A DNA stretch of 64,000 nt from JADKCL01 sp046329055 (GTDB taxonomy: Bacteria; Bacteroidota; Bacteroidia; J057; JADKCL01): assembly GCA_046329055.1 (NCBI GenBank), contig JAXLVK010000004.1, positions 43,198 through 107,197 on the forward strand. Direction: 5' to 3'. A program made the translations under genes and the position numbers. This document shows, one piece after another, positions 27,659 to 36,237 of this stretch. Positions within the stretch are counted from its first letter, which is position 1; each line of letters begins with the position of its first letter. The notes beneath the pieces are model-generated. The model did no database searches. It was not told the DNA's origin and saw only the letters and a program-made list of their open reading frames with translations.

Positions 27659-27716
27659 TTGTGTCGAGATCGTTTTCCTCATTTGAAAAACACGTCAAAA
27701 GTTTCAATTTCGCAGT

Positions 27717-28253
27717 ATGGTCAAGAAAACATTCGTCGATACCATCATGGAGTTGAGGGCATTCGTGAACCGCAAGGAAGTCCCTGCGAACCACGTTGCC
27801 TACCTGTTGGGAAAGCCCACGACGGCCCACATGTTTGGAGCGATCCGGGTGAAGCCCTATGACACGCGTTTTGCGTCCATTCTGGTCAACATGAAGCCGC
27901 AGAACTTCAACATCCTGCGTTACGTCACATTTACCTGTGCCGAGGGCGTGAGTGTTGGCTTGGCGGACCTGGAGCAGCACTTTGGGCATTTTGTGGCCAC
28001 TTACAACGAGGAGAAGAACTTCACCCTGCTCGAATACGCCAATCCGAATGAATCCGAGCTGTTCGAGACCTTCGTGGCCACGATTCAGGGATTCAAGATG
28101 GAAAATACCGAGGGAGGGCTCTTGCTGCATCAACCCGGTCAGCGTCCTGTGACGGTTCCCCTGAGTGAGATGCTCATCCCAGAGTTCACCTGGACCTTCC
28201 GTGAGTGGGAGCGCCCGGCGGACAAGAGTGGGAAAAATCCCATCTATCAATAA
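27717..28253 (+). CDS. Hypothetical protein
   Basis: 178 residues, cytoplasmic by composition. It has an alternating beta-rich core (HMFGAIRVKPYDTRFASILVNM, RYVTFTCAEGVSVGLADLEQHFG quoted by parts) and a Trp-rich C-terminus (TWTFREWERP). No family recognised. The frame is well supported by codon use and the spacing behind the previous gene. Confidence 0.65.
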   Translation: MVKKTFVDTIMELRAFVNRKEVPANHVAYLLGKPTTAHMFGAIRVKPYDTRFASILVNMKPQNFNILRYVTFTCAEGVSVGLADLEQHFGHFVATYNEEKNFTLLEYANPNESELFETFVATIQGFKMENTEGGLLLHQPGQRPVTVPLSEMLIPEFTWTFREWERPADKSGKNPIYQ

Positions 28254-28412
28254 TTGAAAGCCTTTTTGAAGGATGATCGATCGGGTGCCTGATTGGCTTC
28301 CGAGTGGATCGTTTGCACTTTTGTGAGGCTTTCCGGCCCTGAGTCGGTCCGCATCGGAAAGTGATTCCGATCAGGGTTTTCCACATTTTCGAACCTTATC
28401 CACATTCGTTCG

Positions 28413-28420
28413 TATATTTG
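28413..28420 (+). promoter_or_regulatory. -7-like box TATATTTG four bases before an ATG
   Basis: TATATTTG fits TAnnTTTG and ends 4 bases before ATG 28425, the same spacing as at 26123-26130. Confidence 0.35.
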
Positions 28421-28424
28421 ACCA

Positions 28425-28823
28425 ATGCGACCGATCTGGACACAAACACTGGTCACCTTCTTGTTGCTGGTATGCTTGGCAGCAGGTCGCGTGTATTGCC
28501 AGACCCCACAGATCGGCCAAAACCTCGCTTCATTGGTTTACTTGGATGGCAAAAATGTCATCGAGAATGCGCAGTTTGCTGTTCACCGAGAGCAGTTTCT
28601 GAGCCTCGAGACCTATGACCTGCTCCCCAACAGTTCCGTGGAGCTGACTACGCAACAAAACGGCCTCCCGCTCGAAAAGAAGACCTACCATACCAATGAC
28701 CGAGGATCCATGAAGGACATCCTCTTCTTCCCCAAGGCGAAATCCAGCATCCGATGTGTGTTGCGCTTCAGCACACAAAACGGAGAGGAAAAGCGTGTGG
28801 TCTTCCACCTCAAGCCAATATAA
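28425..28823 (+). CDS. Small secreted hypothetical protein
   Basis: 132 residues. Residues 1-27 form a signal peptide (hydrophobic TLVTFLLLVCLAAG, cleavage near VYCQ). The mature part is a compact beta-rich domain of about 105 residues without Cys pairs or known motifs. It is followed immediately by a clean terminator overlapping the stop codon, so it is a single-gene unit. Function unknown. Confidence 0.7.
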   Translation: MRPIWTQTLVTFLLLVCLAAGRVYCQTPQIGQNLASLVYLDGKNVIENAQFAVHREQFLSLETYDLLPNSSVELTTQQNGLPLEKKTYHTNDRGSMKDILFFPKAKSSIRCVLRFSTQNGEEKRVVFHLKPI

Positions 28824-28849
28824 AAGGCCGGACAGATGCCCGGCCTTTT
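28822..28849 (+). terminator. Rho-independent terminator
   Basis: AAAAGGCCGG (28822-28831) pairs with CCGGCCTTTT (28840-28849); it also serves as a convergent terminator for the dehydrogenase gene. Confidence 0.85.
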
Positions 28850-28880
28850 CGGTAGTGACAAAAGTGTCGAGAGGTAGGCC

Positions 28881-30014
28881 TCAAGACTCGGATTTACGGT
28901 AGATCACGCCCCGCTCCCCAAGGTATTCCAAGAAGAAATCGAAACACGCCTTGTGGCGCCCGACCAATTCTGGTGGGAACAAGCCTTTTTCGACGAACCG
29001 ACCGCTGTCGAGCAGGTGAACAGCAGCGGTTGCGGTATAGCCTGTGGTGCGCGCCATGGAACTGGTCTGCGTCTTAGGGTCGTATTCGTCATACAGGTCA
29101 TAGGTGACCCGCTTGGTTTTGCCATCGGCAGTTGTGCCTTCGACGGTCACGCGCATCACGGTGAATTCCGGCTCGGTCTCGCCCAGTTTCCATTCCTTGA
29201 ACAGGAGCTTGCTCGTGAGGTCCAAGGGGCGCACCTGCTGCCCAGCAACGGTCACGGGGGCCGTTTCGAAGAAGCCCGATTCCCTCAGGACGCGCACGAA
29301 TTCGATGTGCCCTGGGTAGCGCAGGGTCTTCTCCTTCATGTTGGGGATGTGACTCATGGTAAACATGATGGAGCGGAGTCCGTCGGTGTTGAAAGATTCG
29401 AGCGAGCCGATTCCCTCGAAATTCACGATTTCAGGATCGCTCAGTGCAGGACGGGTGATGATGTGGCTGTTTTCCACGTAGCGGGCCGGGCGGACATACT
29501 CCTCGATCACGTCGGCAGGTGAGAAGGGCGCCTTGTAAGCCCAGGGCCAAGTGCGCGCCTTTGGCAGGCCACCCACTAGGCATTCGAAGAAATGCAACTT
29601 CATCTGGGTATTGTAGTACCCGAGGATGATGTTGTCCATGCCAGGGGCGACACCGCAGTCCACAATCGCCGTCACGCCATGGTCGAGGGCGAGTTGCTGC
29701 AGATCGAGGCTGTTTTCCGGGAAAAAGGAGATGTCCACAACGTTCTTGCGCGCCTCGATGATGGTGCGAAGGGTGGCAAAGCCCATGCTGCCCGGCACTG
29801 CGGACACGATGTAATCATGTGGTGCGATCAGCCTGCGCAGGGTTTCCGCGTCACGGAGGTCGGCGACCTCGGTTGTAATCTTAGGATTGCGGGCCACGAT
29901 GCGGCTCAGCGCCTCGGGCGAAACGTCGGTCACGGTGACTTGGTAGTGGCTGGCGAGATCCAGGGCCATGGCACTGCCGACCATGCCACCGCCGAGTACG
30001 ATTACTGATTTCAT
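28881..30014 (-). CDS. Saccharopine dehydrogenase-like NAD(P)-dependent oxidoreductase
   Basis: 377 residues. The N-terminal Rossmann domain has VIVLGGGMVGSAMALDLA, the acid at the end of strand 2 (TVTDVS), and DYIVSAVPGSMG. The middle has DCGVAPGMDN, typical of the saccharopine dehydrogenase C-terminal domain, and the rest follows that family. Members act in lysine breakdown or in related 2-aminoadipate/diamino acid chemistry; which substrate is used here is not clear. Monocistronic, convergent with the small secreted protein. Confidence 0.88.
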   Translation of the reverse strand: MKSVIVLGGGMVGSAMALDLASHYQVTVTDVSPEALSRIVARNPKITTEVADLRDAETLRRLIAPHDYIVSAVPGSMGFATLRTIIEARKNVVDISFFPENSLDLQQLALDHGVTAIVDCGVAPGMDNIILGYYNTQMKLHFFECLVGGLPKARTWPWAYKAPFSPADVIEEYVRPARYVENSHIITRPALSDPEIVNFEGIGSLESFNTDGLRSIMFTMSHIPNMKEKTLRYPGHIEFVRVLRESGFFETAPVTVAGQQVRPLDLTSKLLFKEWKLGETEPEFTVMRVTVEGTTADGKTKRVTYDLYDEYDPKTQTSSMARTTGYTATAAVHLLDSGRFVEKGLFPPELVGRHKACFDFFLEYLGERGVIYRKSES

Positions 30015-30257
30015 CTACAGTTGAAAATTGATAGTTGAGGAATGGAGCCTAGGCAATGGCCTGTGCGGGGCGTTGCCCTGTGGCTCTAAAAAATGGGGGA
30101 GATACTGGGAAGCGCTAGAGCCCGGGGATCATGACCCAAGGTTGCGAAGGAAGTGATGGAATGCGATTCCGCAGCATGGGGCGAATTTAGGAGAATTGCC
30201 GGAATCTTTTTCAGATGGAATCAATCAAGTGGATCGTCGCTTAGTTTTCTCTGATTT
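30015..30257. other. Gap upstream of the operator array
   Basis: No gene seen. A TTGAAAATTGATAGTTGAGG string just upstream of the dehydrogenase start resembles the TCAACTATC repeat vocabulary of other gaps. The base composition turns sharply AT-rich from about 30205. Confidence 0.4.
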
Positions 30258-30515
30258 TATATCTCATTAGATATAAAATGTTGATTCTGGAGTGTATTAT
30301 ACTGAAATGAATATAATATGGTCGATGGAGCGATTTTTATACTCTTTTGCGTATAAAATTGAATAAAACGACTAAAATATATGTAAATGCATATCATTAT
30401 CTTGAATTCATGCTTTTTATATGCTTATGAGTATATTTTCATTGATTTTGAAAAATGTATATCTACTGGCATATAATTCGGGCTATCTTTGAAAGATTAT
30501 ATCTTTTCGCATATC
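30258..30515 (+). promoter_or_regulatory. Array of seven HipB-type operators at exact 40-bp period
   Basis: 18-bp sites of the form TATAy-N8-rTATA (last base variable) start at 30258, 30298, 30338, 30378, 30418, 30458 and 30498, each exactly 40 bp from the next. Sites 1, 3 and 6 are perfect inverted repeats; site 1 extends to 9-bp arms and site 3 to 8-bp arms. The last one ends one base before the ATG of hipB (30516). The layout is what autoregulation by a HipB dimer would use (E. coli hipBA uses TATCC-N8-GGATA sites). Confidence 0.85.
30484..30491 (+). promoter_or_regulatory. -7-like box TATCTTTG of the hip operon
   Basis: TATCTTTG fits TAnnTTTG and lies between operators 6 and 7, so operator occupancy would block RNA polymerase. 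Confidence 0.5.
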
Positions 30516-30746
30516 ATGAAGAGACTCGGGGAATTCGTTAAGGAGCGAAGGAAGCAGGCCAAGCTGACCCAAGTGGAGTTTGCCCAGCGGGTAGGAGTGG
30601 CGCTGACAGTGGTGAGAAAAATCGAGCAGGGCAAAACCAACATCTCCTTGGTGAAGGCCAATCTGGTTCTGGCAATGTTTGGCCATGAACTGGCGCCTGT
30701 GAGCAGCAAGGAGTTGGAGTCCCAATCCCAATCACTACCTGAATGA
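30516..30746 (+). CDS. hipB: HipB-like antitoxin / Xre-family repressor
   Basis: 76 residues from ATG 30516; a TTG at 30489 would add nine residues but would read through the last operator, so ATG is preferred. The helix-turn-helix covers about residues 7-60: FVKERRKQAKLTQVEFAQR, VGVALTVVRKIEQGKTN, VKANLVLAMFGHEL. This is the compact HipB/Xre fold, binding DNA as a dimer. It is the first gene of a three-gene unit and overlaps the next by four bases (ATGA). The tail is Gln/Ser-rich and probably disordered. Confidence 0.9.
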   Translation: MKRLGEFVKERRKQAKLTQVEFAQRVGVALTVVRKIEQGKTNISLVKANLVLAMFGHELAPVSSKELESQSQSLPE

Positions 30747-31075
30747 GGCAGGCTAGAATATACTATGGTGACCAACTCGCTGGGATCTTGTCGGAGACGG
30801 CAGGAGGGGAGTTCTCCTTTGCGTATGATCCCGCTTATGTCGAGGCCTATCCCGATGATTTCGTGACCTTTTCAATGCCGGTGCGGCTGGCGCCCTACCG
30901 CAGCAGCCACCTCTTTCCAGTATTTGATGGGCTCATTCCCGAAGGATGGCTGTTGGACATTGCGAAAAAGACTTGGAAGGTGTCTCCCAATGACCGTATG
31001 GGCTTGCTGCTCGCCTGTTGCGGCAATTGTATCGGCGCATTGAGTGTGGCAGCAATGGAGGGTGAAGATGAATAG
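30743..31075 (+). CDS. HipS-like protein (separate HipA N-terminal subdomain)
   Basis: 110 residues, equivalent to the N-subdomain 1 of HipA (HipA_N/Couple_hipA): YYGDQLAGIL, FSFAYDPAYVEAYPDDFVTFSMP, LFPVFDGLIPEGWLLD and DRMGLLLACCGNCIGAL. In E. coli O127 HipBST the matching small protein is the antitoxin. The 4-bp overlap with hipB and 8-bp overlap with the kinase gene indicate tightly coupled translation. As the kinase retains its own active-site motifs, this looks like a genuine three-gene arrangement rather than a broken hipA. Confidence 0.85.
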   Translation: MRQARIYYGDQLAGILSETAGGEFSFAYDPAYVEAYPDDFVTFSMPVRLAPYRSSHLFPVFDGLIPEGWLLDIAKKTWKVSPNDRMGLLLACCGNCIGALSVAAMEGEDE

Positions 31076-32024
31076 GTGCTTGTACTGCTACAATGAGGTT
31101 CCCGAGGGACTCGACTACCATGAGAAGTGTAGCCGCGCCTTTTTCGGGTTCAAAGCCCCACCTGCGATTCCGTACTCCCTCACTGACATGTCGGAGTTGG
31201 CGAAGCAAGTCGTTGAGCGCAGCGTCTCGGTTCCGGGCGTTCAGGCCAAACTCTCCATGGGCATCGTAAGGCGCACGCTCGAGTCAGCCGAGAGCCGTCT
31301 CACTGTTGTGGGCGCTTTGGGTGGGAATTACATCCTGAAGCCGCCTTCTGACCGTTTTCCTGAATTGCCGGAGAATGAGCACGTCACCATGCGCATCGCA
31401 GAGGCATTTTCCATTGCAGTCGTCCCAACGAGCCTGGTGCGGTTGAAATCGGGCGAGTTTGCTTTCATCACGCGGCGAGTGGATCGGGGCAAGGGCGATG
31501 CGAAGATTCACATGCTGGACATGCTTCAGATCATCGAAGCGAGCGAAAAATATCGCAGCTCCATGGAAAAGATCGGAAAGGCGCTCACTGCCTACTCGAG
31601 CAATCCATTGTTGGACAAGTTGTTCCTGTTTGAGCGCACGGTCTTTTGCTTCCTCACGTGCAACAATGACATGCACCTCAAGAATTTCTCCATGATCAAG
31701 GCGGCTGCCGGATGGGTGCTGTCCCCGGCCTACGACTTGCTCAACGTTGCATTGGCCTTGCCCACTGACAATGAAGAGTTGGCCTTGACGCTTGAGGGAA
31801 AACGCAGGAAATTCAAGCGCAACCATTTCGAGAGTTTCGGAAAAGGTCTGGGACTTACAGATCGCCAAATCCGGACTGTCTTCACACGCTTCGAGCAGCT
31901 CAAGCCCAAAGCGATAGACTGGATACAGCGCAGTTTCCTGTCTCCACAATCCAAATCCGGCTATATTCAGTTGCTGGAAGACCGGTACCAGAGCCTCCAA
32001 GAGACATCCTCAGATGATGATTGA
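31068..32024 (+). CDS. HipT/HipA-type serine/threonine kinase toxin
   Basis: Start chosen at ATG 31068 (MNRCLYCYNEV), giving 318 residues. The N-terminus has a knuckle-like CLYCYNEV...HEKC that could bind zinc. The kinase core has SVPGVQAKLSM (Gly-rich loop region), YILKP (Lys for ATP), the acidic NEHVTM, the RVDR segment, the catalytic loop NNDMHLKNFSM and SPAYDLLN. HipA/HipT kinases phosphorylate an aminoacyl-tRNA synthetase (GltX or TrpS) and stop growth; the target here is unknown. It would be kept in check by the small HipS-like protein and by HipB. The gene end overlaps the first possible starts of the next ORF. Confidence 0.88.
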   Translation: MNRCLYCYNEVPEGLDYHEKCSRAFFGFKAPPAIPYSLTDMSELAKQVVERSVSVPGVQAKLSMGIVRRTLESAESRLTVVGALGGNYILKPPSDRFPELPENEHVTMRIAEAFSIAVVPTSLVRLKSGEFAFITRRVDRGKGDAKIHMLDMLQIIEASEKYRSSMEKIGKALTAYSSNPLLDKLFLFERTVFCFLTCNNDMHLKNFSMIKAAAGWVLSPAYDLLNVALALPTDNEELALTLEGKRRKFKRNHFESFGKGLGLTDRQIRTVFTRFEQLKPKAIDWIQRSFLSPQSKSGYIQLLEDRYQSLQETSSDDD

Positions 32025-32031
32025 AAACAAG

Positions 32032-34866
32032 ATGCCTTTGACCATGCCACCATCAGTTCGCACTTCCCTGAGGGATGTCACCCGCCGATTCGCTTGGGTG
32101 GGTTTTGCACTGCTGGCGATGCCCATTTGCGTGCAATCCCAGACCTCGCCGACATCCGTCGAAGCCTCTGCTCAAGCCCGCGCCACGCTCAGGCAGGCTA
32201 GCATCCTTGGGCACCTGCCCGCACGCAACATCGGGCCCACGCAGCAGGGCGGGCGGATCGTGGACCTGGACGCTGACCCGCGCGACACCAAGGTGCTCTA
32301 CGTGGCCTACGCGAGTGGCGGCGTTTGGAAGACCTCCAACAATGGCATGAGCTTCGATCCCATCTTTGACGGGCAGGGTACCATGGGCATCGGCGACATC
32401 GCCGTCTCGGTGGCGGATCCGGACATCATCTGGGTGGGGACTGGCGAATGCAACAGCAGCCGCAGCTCCTATGCGGGCATGGGCGTCTATCGCTCGGGCG
32501 ACGCCGGCAAGACTTGGAAGCACCACGGACTCACGGGCACGCAGCATATCAGCCGGGTGGTGGCGCATCCCACGGACACGAATACCGCTTGGGTTTCCGC
32601 AATCGGAGCATTGTACACCACCAATGACGACCGTGGCGTCTTCAAAACCACTGACGGCGGCAAAACCTGGCGCAAAACTCTGTTCATCAACAAGGAAACG
32701 GGCGTGGTCGACCTGGTCATTGACCCACGGGACCCGAATCACCTGCTCGCGGCCTCTTGGCAACGGAGCCGCAAGGCTTGGGAATTTGACGAGGACGGCC
32801 CGGGCTCGGGCGTCCACGAGAGCACCGATGGCGGAGAAACATGGCATCCCAGCGTTCAGGGGCTTCCACAAGGCGAGCAAACCGGGCGATTTGGCCTGGC
32901 ATTCGCCCCGTCTGATCCGAAGGTCGTCTATGCCGTGCTAGACAATCAAGAGACCGACCCCAAGCTGCAACGCGAAGACACCCTCGGGGGCATCACGGCC
33001 CGGCAATTGGCCAAAATGACGCTGGCGGACGTGCTCGCTCTCGCCGACAGCAACCTGGACAAGTTCCTGAAAGGCGCGGGCTATCCGGAGAAATACAAGG
33101 CGTCAGGCGTCAAAAATGACCTCAAGGCTGGCAAATACACCGTCAAGGACTTGGCGGAGTACTTCGGTGATGCCAACGCCGCCCTGTTCAATTCCGCCGT
33201 CAAGGGCGCCGAGCTCTACCGCTCGAATGACGGCGGCAAGTCTTGGACGCGGAGCCACTCCGAGGCACTCAAGGACGTGTTTTATACCTACGGCTACTAC
33301 TTCTGCATGGTGGATGTGGCCCCGGACAATCCCGAGGAGGTCTATATTGCCGGGGTGCCTTGTCTCCGCAGCCGCGACGGCGGCAAGACTTGGAAGGCCA
33401 TTTTCAATGATGACAACATACACGTGGACCACCACGCACTCTGGCTCGATCCCCGTGATCCGCAACACATCGTACTCGGCAATGACGGCGGCCTTTACGA
33501 GAGCTATGACCGCGCCGAGCATGTCCGTCACCTCGCGAATGTCCCCGTAGGGCAGTTTTACACGGTTTCGGTGGACATGCAAAAACCCTACAATGTTTAT
33601 GGCGGCCTCCAGGACAATGGTGTCCAAAAAGGCAGCTCCCAAAACCAGGCCGGCAAGGAGGAGGATTGGAAATTCATCTTTGGCGGTGATGGCATGTATG
33701 TAGCCCCTGACATCAAGAATCCCAACACCGTCTATACAGGTTTCCAATTCGGCAATTATTACCGCTTGGAGGAGGGAAAGGACGCCGAGGAGGTCACCCC
33801 CAAGCACGACATTGGGCAGGACAAGTACCGCTGGAACTGGCGCACACCCCTGATCTGCAGCCCACACAACCACGAGATCATCTACATGGGCGCGCAGTAC
33901 GTCTTCCGCTCCATGGACATGGGGCGTGGATTTGAGCGCATCAGCCCCGACCTCACCACCAATCGGCAGCCGCAAGGCAATGTTCCCTTCTCCACCATCA
34001 CCTCATTGGCGGAGTCGCCATTGAAGTTTGGTTTGATCTGGGCGGGAACCGACGACGGGAACATCCAAGTGACGACCGACGCTGGCAGCACCTGGACCAA
34101 GGTCAACTCCGGCCTTCCCAGTGGCTTGTGGGTGTCTTCCGTAAGCCCATCGGCATTCGACAAAAACACCGCCTACTCCACCCTGACGGGCTACCGCAAC
34201 GACGATTTCAGCCTCCATGCCTTCAAAACCACCGATCTCGGCCGCTCTTGGTTCCCGCTCAAGGCCAATCTGCCAGAGGAAAACGCCAATGTCCTTATCG
34301 AGGATCCGGGTTGCCGTGGGTTGCTCTTCCTCGGTACGGATCAAGGCGCCTACGCGAGCCTTGACAGCGGCAGCACTTGGATGGCATTGAGCTGCCTGCC
34401 GAATGTGTCTTGCTATGACATGGTCGTCCATCCGCGCGAGGCGGAGTTGGTCATCGGGACGCATGGCCGTAGCATCTATGTGGTTGGGCTCAAGGAGTTG
34501 CGCGCCCTCGCCAAGCGGGACGCCACCGAGCAACTGCTGGTTTGGGGACCGGACAAGGTTCGTTGGAGGGAAAACTGGGGCAAGGCTCCGAACCCCTTCA
34601 CCGGGGCGCGGGAACCCAAGATGTCCATGCACTACATGCTCGCGCCGGGCGTGATGGGCGGCGTGATGGACGTGAAGGTGCTGGATGGCAAAGGCAAGAC
34701 CCTGCATCAGTTCACTGCTCAGGCACAGCCGGGGCTGAACACCTTGGAATGGAATTTGCAAGTGAAGGAAAAGGGCAAGGAATCCTACCTCGGCCCGGGT
34801 ACCTATACCATTGCCCTCAAGCTCGGGGCAAATGAGAAGAAAGTGGATTTGAAAGTCGAGAAATGA
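32032..34866 (+). CDS. Sortilin/VPS10-like Asp-box propeller protein, secreted
   Basis: About 944 residues. Starts at 32014, 32032 and 32044 are all possible; 32032 or 32044 gives a signal peptide ending PICVQSQ. Many Asp-box motifs (SGDAGKTW, TTDGGKTW, STDGGETW, SNDGGKSW, SRDGGKTW, TTDAGSTW) mark two beta-propellers like those of VPS10/sortilin and glycoside-hydrolase-like proteins. The C-terminal 100 residues form a separate Ig-like domain (MDVKVLDGKGKTLHQF...GTYTIALKLG) and no T9SS tail is present. Probably periplasmic or outer-membrane associated. Its start overlaps the end of the kinase gene, but the hip operon is unlikely to be functionally linked. Confidence 0.82.
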   Translation: MPLTMPPSVRTSLRDVTRRFAWVGFALLAMPICVQSQTSPTSVEASAQARATLRQASILGHLPARNIGPTQQGGRIVDLDADPRDTKVLYVAYASGGVWKTSNNGMSFDPIFDGQGTMGIGDIAVSVADPDIIWVGTGECNSSRSSYAGMGVYRSGDAGKTWKHHGLTGTQHISRVVAHPTDTNTAWVSAIGALYTTNDDRGVFKTTDGGKTWRKTLFINKETGVVDLVIDPRDPNHLLAASWQRSRKAWEFDEDGPGSGVHESTDGGETWHPSVQGLPQGEQTGRFGLAFAPSDPKVVYAVLDNQETDPKLQREDTLGGITARQLAKMTLADVLALADSNLDKFLKGAGYPEKYKASGVKNDLKAGKYTVKDLAEYFGDANAALFNSAVKGAELYRSNDGGKSWTRSHSEALKDVFYTYGYYFCMVDVAPDNPEEVYIAGVPCLRSRDGGKTWKAIFNDDNIHVDHHALWLDPRDPQHIVLGNDGGLYESYDRAEHVRHLANVPVGQFYTVSVDMQKPYNVYGGLQDNGVQKGSSQNQAGKEEDWKFIFGGDGMYVAPDIKNPNTVYTGFQFGNYYRLEEGKDAEEVTPKHDIGQDKYRWNWRTPLICSPHNHEIIYMGAQYVFRSMDMGRGFERISPDLTTNRQPQGNVPFSTITSLAESPLKFGLIWAGTDDGNIQVTTDAGSTWTKVNSGLPSGLWVSSVSPSAFDKNTAYSTLTGYRNDDFSLHAFKTTDLGRSWFPLKANLPEENANVLIEDPGCRGLLFLGTDQGAYASLDSGSTWMALSCLPNVSCYDMVVHPREAELVIGTHGRSIYVVGLKELRALAKRDATEQLLVWGPDKVRWRENWGKAPNPFTGAREPKMSMHYMLAPGVMGGVMDVKVLDGKGKTLHQFTAQAQPGLNTLEWNLQVKEKGKESYLGPGTYTIALKLGANEKKVDLKVEK

Positions 34867-36053
34867 TGGAACAACGGTCTGGAATTGCGGTCATGCGTAT
34901 GGCGGTTTTGACGCTCCTGCTGGGATGTGGGTTCTACTTCGCCCATGCACAGGAGGGGCTTTCCTTGAGCGGAGGCTACTATTTCGACCATGCCCGGGAA
35001 GACAACCTCGACAGCAGGATGATCCACAAGGGTCAGGTACAGGACGGATTGGTCTGGAAGGATGAGGCCGGAGAAAATACCCTGATCGTCTGCTATGACA
35101 GCGATGCGCAACGCCACAAGCGCGACATCTACGTCTATCAATATAGGGTCGTCGGCGGCAAATGCACCCTCGCATGGGACATCAAGGACTTTGGCTCGGA
35201 CCTCTGTGAGATGACCTTCGTGCCCGGGAGCTTGCAGTTGATCGACCTTGACCGGGACGGCATTTTGGAGGCCTGTTTCATGTACCAGAACCTCTGCGAC
35301 GGCCTCGATCCCTACGTCACCAAAATGATGCTGATGCACAACGGCACCAAGCTCGCCATCCGTGGCAAGTTCGGGGCCGAGGATGGCGAGGAGCTGGAGA
35401 AGACCCTGGACCCGGCGATCGCGCAGGCAGCCCCGATTTTCAAGAATTTCATGCTCCTGAATTGGAAGGAGTTCAAGGAATCTGGCTTCGAATATGCCAA
35501 ATCCATCAAGTACCATACGAGCGGCTTCATCGTCGCGGAGTATGAATACATGATGGCGAGCGGCGGCACCGAATACCGCCTTTGGGACCTCAATGGGCAG
35601 GCATTGGACGTGTCGGAGGACATGGGTGCCAAGTTGTACTACTCGGTGAGCCTGCATTTGATGCCAGATCGGAAAACGCTCTTGTATGCGAGCCTGCGCG
35701 GCGTCGGAACTTACGACCCCATCGCGCGGCGGGACAATTCCTTCATGAGCTTTTTGAAGGAAACGGAGGCCTTGAGTACGGTGAGTTGGAATCCCAGCAA
35801 GACCAAGATCGCCTTCACTGCATTGAATCACAGCGAATACCCGGACCAGACCCGGATATTTGTGCTTTCATTGGATGGAAATTCGATGGTGCGCAAGGAC
35901 AAATTCGATGCGAAGCTGCTTTACATGGCAGCGGCGGATTGGGTGGTGGAGGCCCCGCGATTCAAGGATGACCATACCATCGAATACGTCGAAAGAGTCA
36001 TGATCGACAACGAGTTTGCGGAAGGCGAAACGAGGCAAATCAAGGTGGATTGA
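34863..36053 (+). CDS. Exported hypothetical protein
   Basis: 396 residues. Its ATG overlaps the propeller stop (ATGA), so the genes are co-translated. A signal peptide is plausible (MRMAVLTLLLGCGFYFAHAQ), though it begins after ten further N-terminal residues. The mature protein contains propeller-like or WD40/PD40-type stretches (TVSWNPSKTKIAFTALNHSEY) and acidic segments such as IDLDRDGILEACFMY resembling calcium-binding repeats. Possible periplasmic partner of the propeller protein. Family not recognised. Confidence 0.7.
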   Translation: MMEQRSGIAVMRMAVLTLLLGCGFYFAHAQEGLSLSGGYYFDHAREDNLDSRMIHKGQVQDGLVWKDEAGENTLIVCYDSDAQRHKRDIYVYQYRVVGGKCTLAWDIKDFGSDLCEMTFVPGSLQLIDLDRDGILEACFMYQNLCDGLDPYVTKMMLMHNGTKLAIRGKFGAEDGEELEKTLDPAIAQAAPIFKNFMLLNWKEFKESGFEYAKSIKYHTSGFIVAEYEYMMASGGTEYRLWDLNGQALDVSEDMGAKLYYSVSLHLMPDRKTLLYASLRGVGTYDPIARRDNSFMSFLKETEALSTVSWNPSKTKIAFTALNHSEYPDQTRIFVLSLDGNSMVRKDKFDAKLLYMAAADWVVEAPRFKDDHTIEYVERVMIDNEFAEGETRQIKVD

Positions 36054-36237
36054 GGGCGAATTCGCTGCCTGATCACCGATGTTTTTCTGATTTCTAATTC
36101 ATTGTTATAGATGGCGTTGTGATAGCGTGTCCTCATTGGATGCGTAACTATTTTCATAAATCAAATTGCAGCTGAGCAGGTGATGGGGCACCTTTGGTCA
36201 TCGTTTTATCCTATTATGACTTGAGGCAATTTGTATT
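36054..36237. other. AT-rich gap upstream of the PKD/T9SS cargo gene
   Basis: No gene. CAATTTGTATT just before ATG 36238 is a poor match to the -7 box. Confidence 0.35.

Noticed and set aside
30743..32024. Reading the two hipA-like ORFs as one broken hipA
   Set aside because: The overlaps are typical of coupled genes, both parts are complete as domains, and the order matches known HipBST systems.
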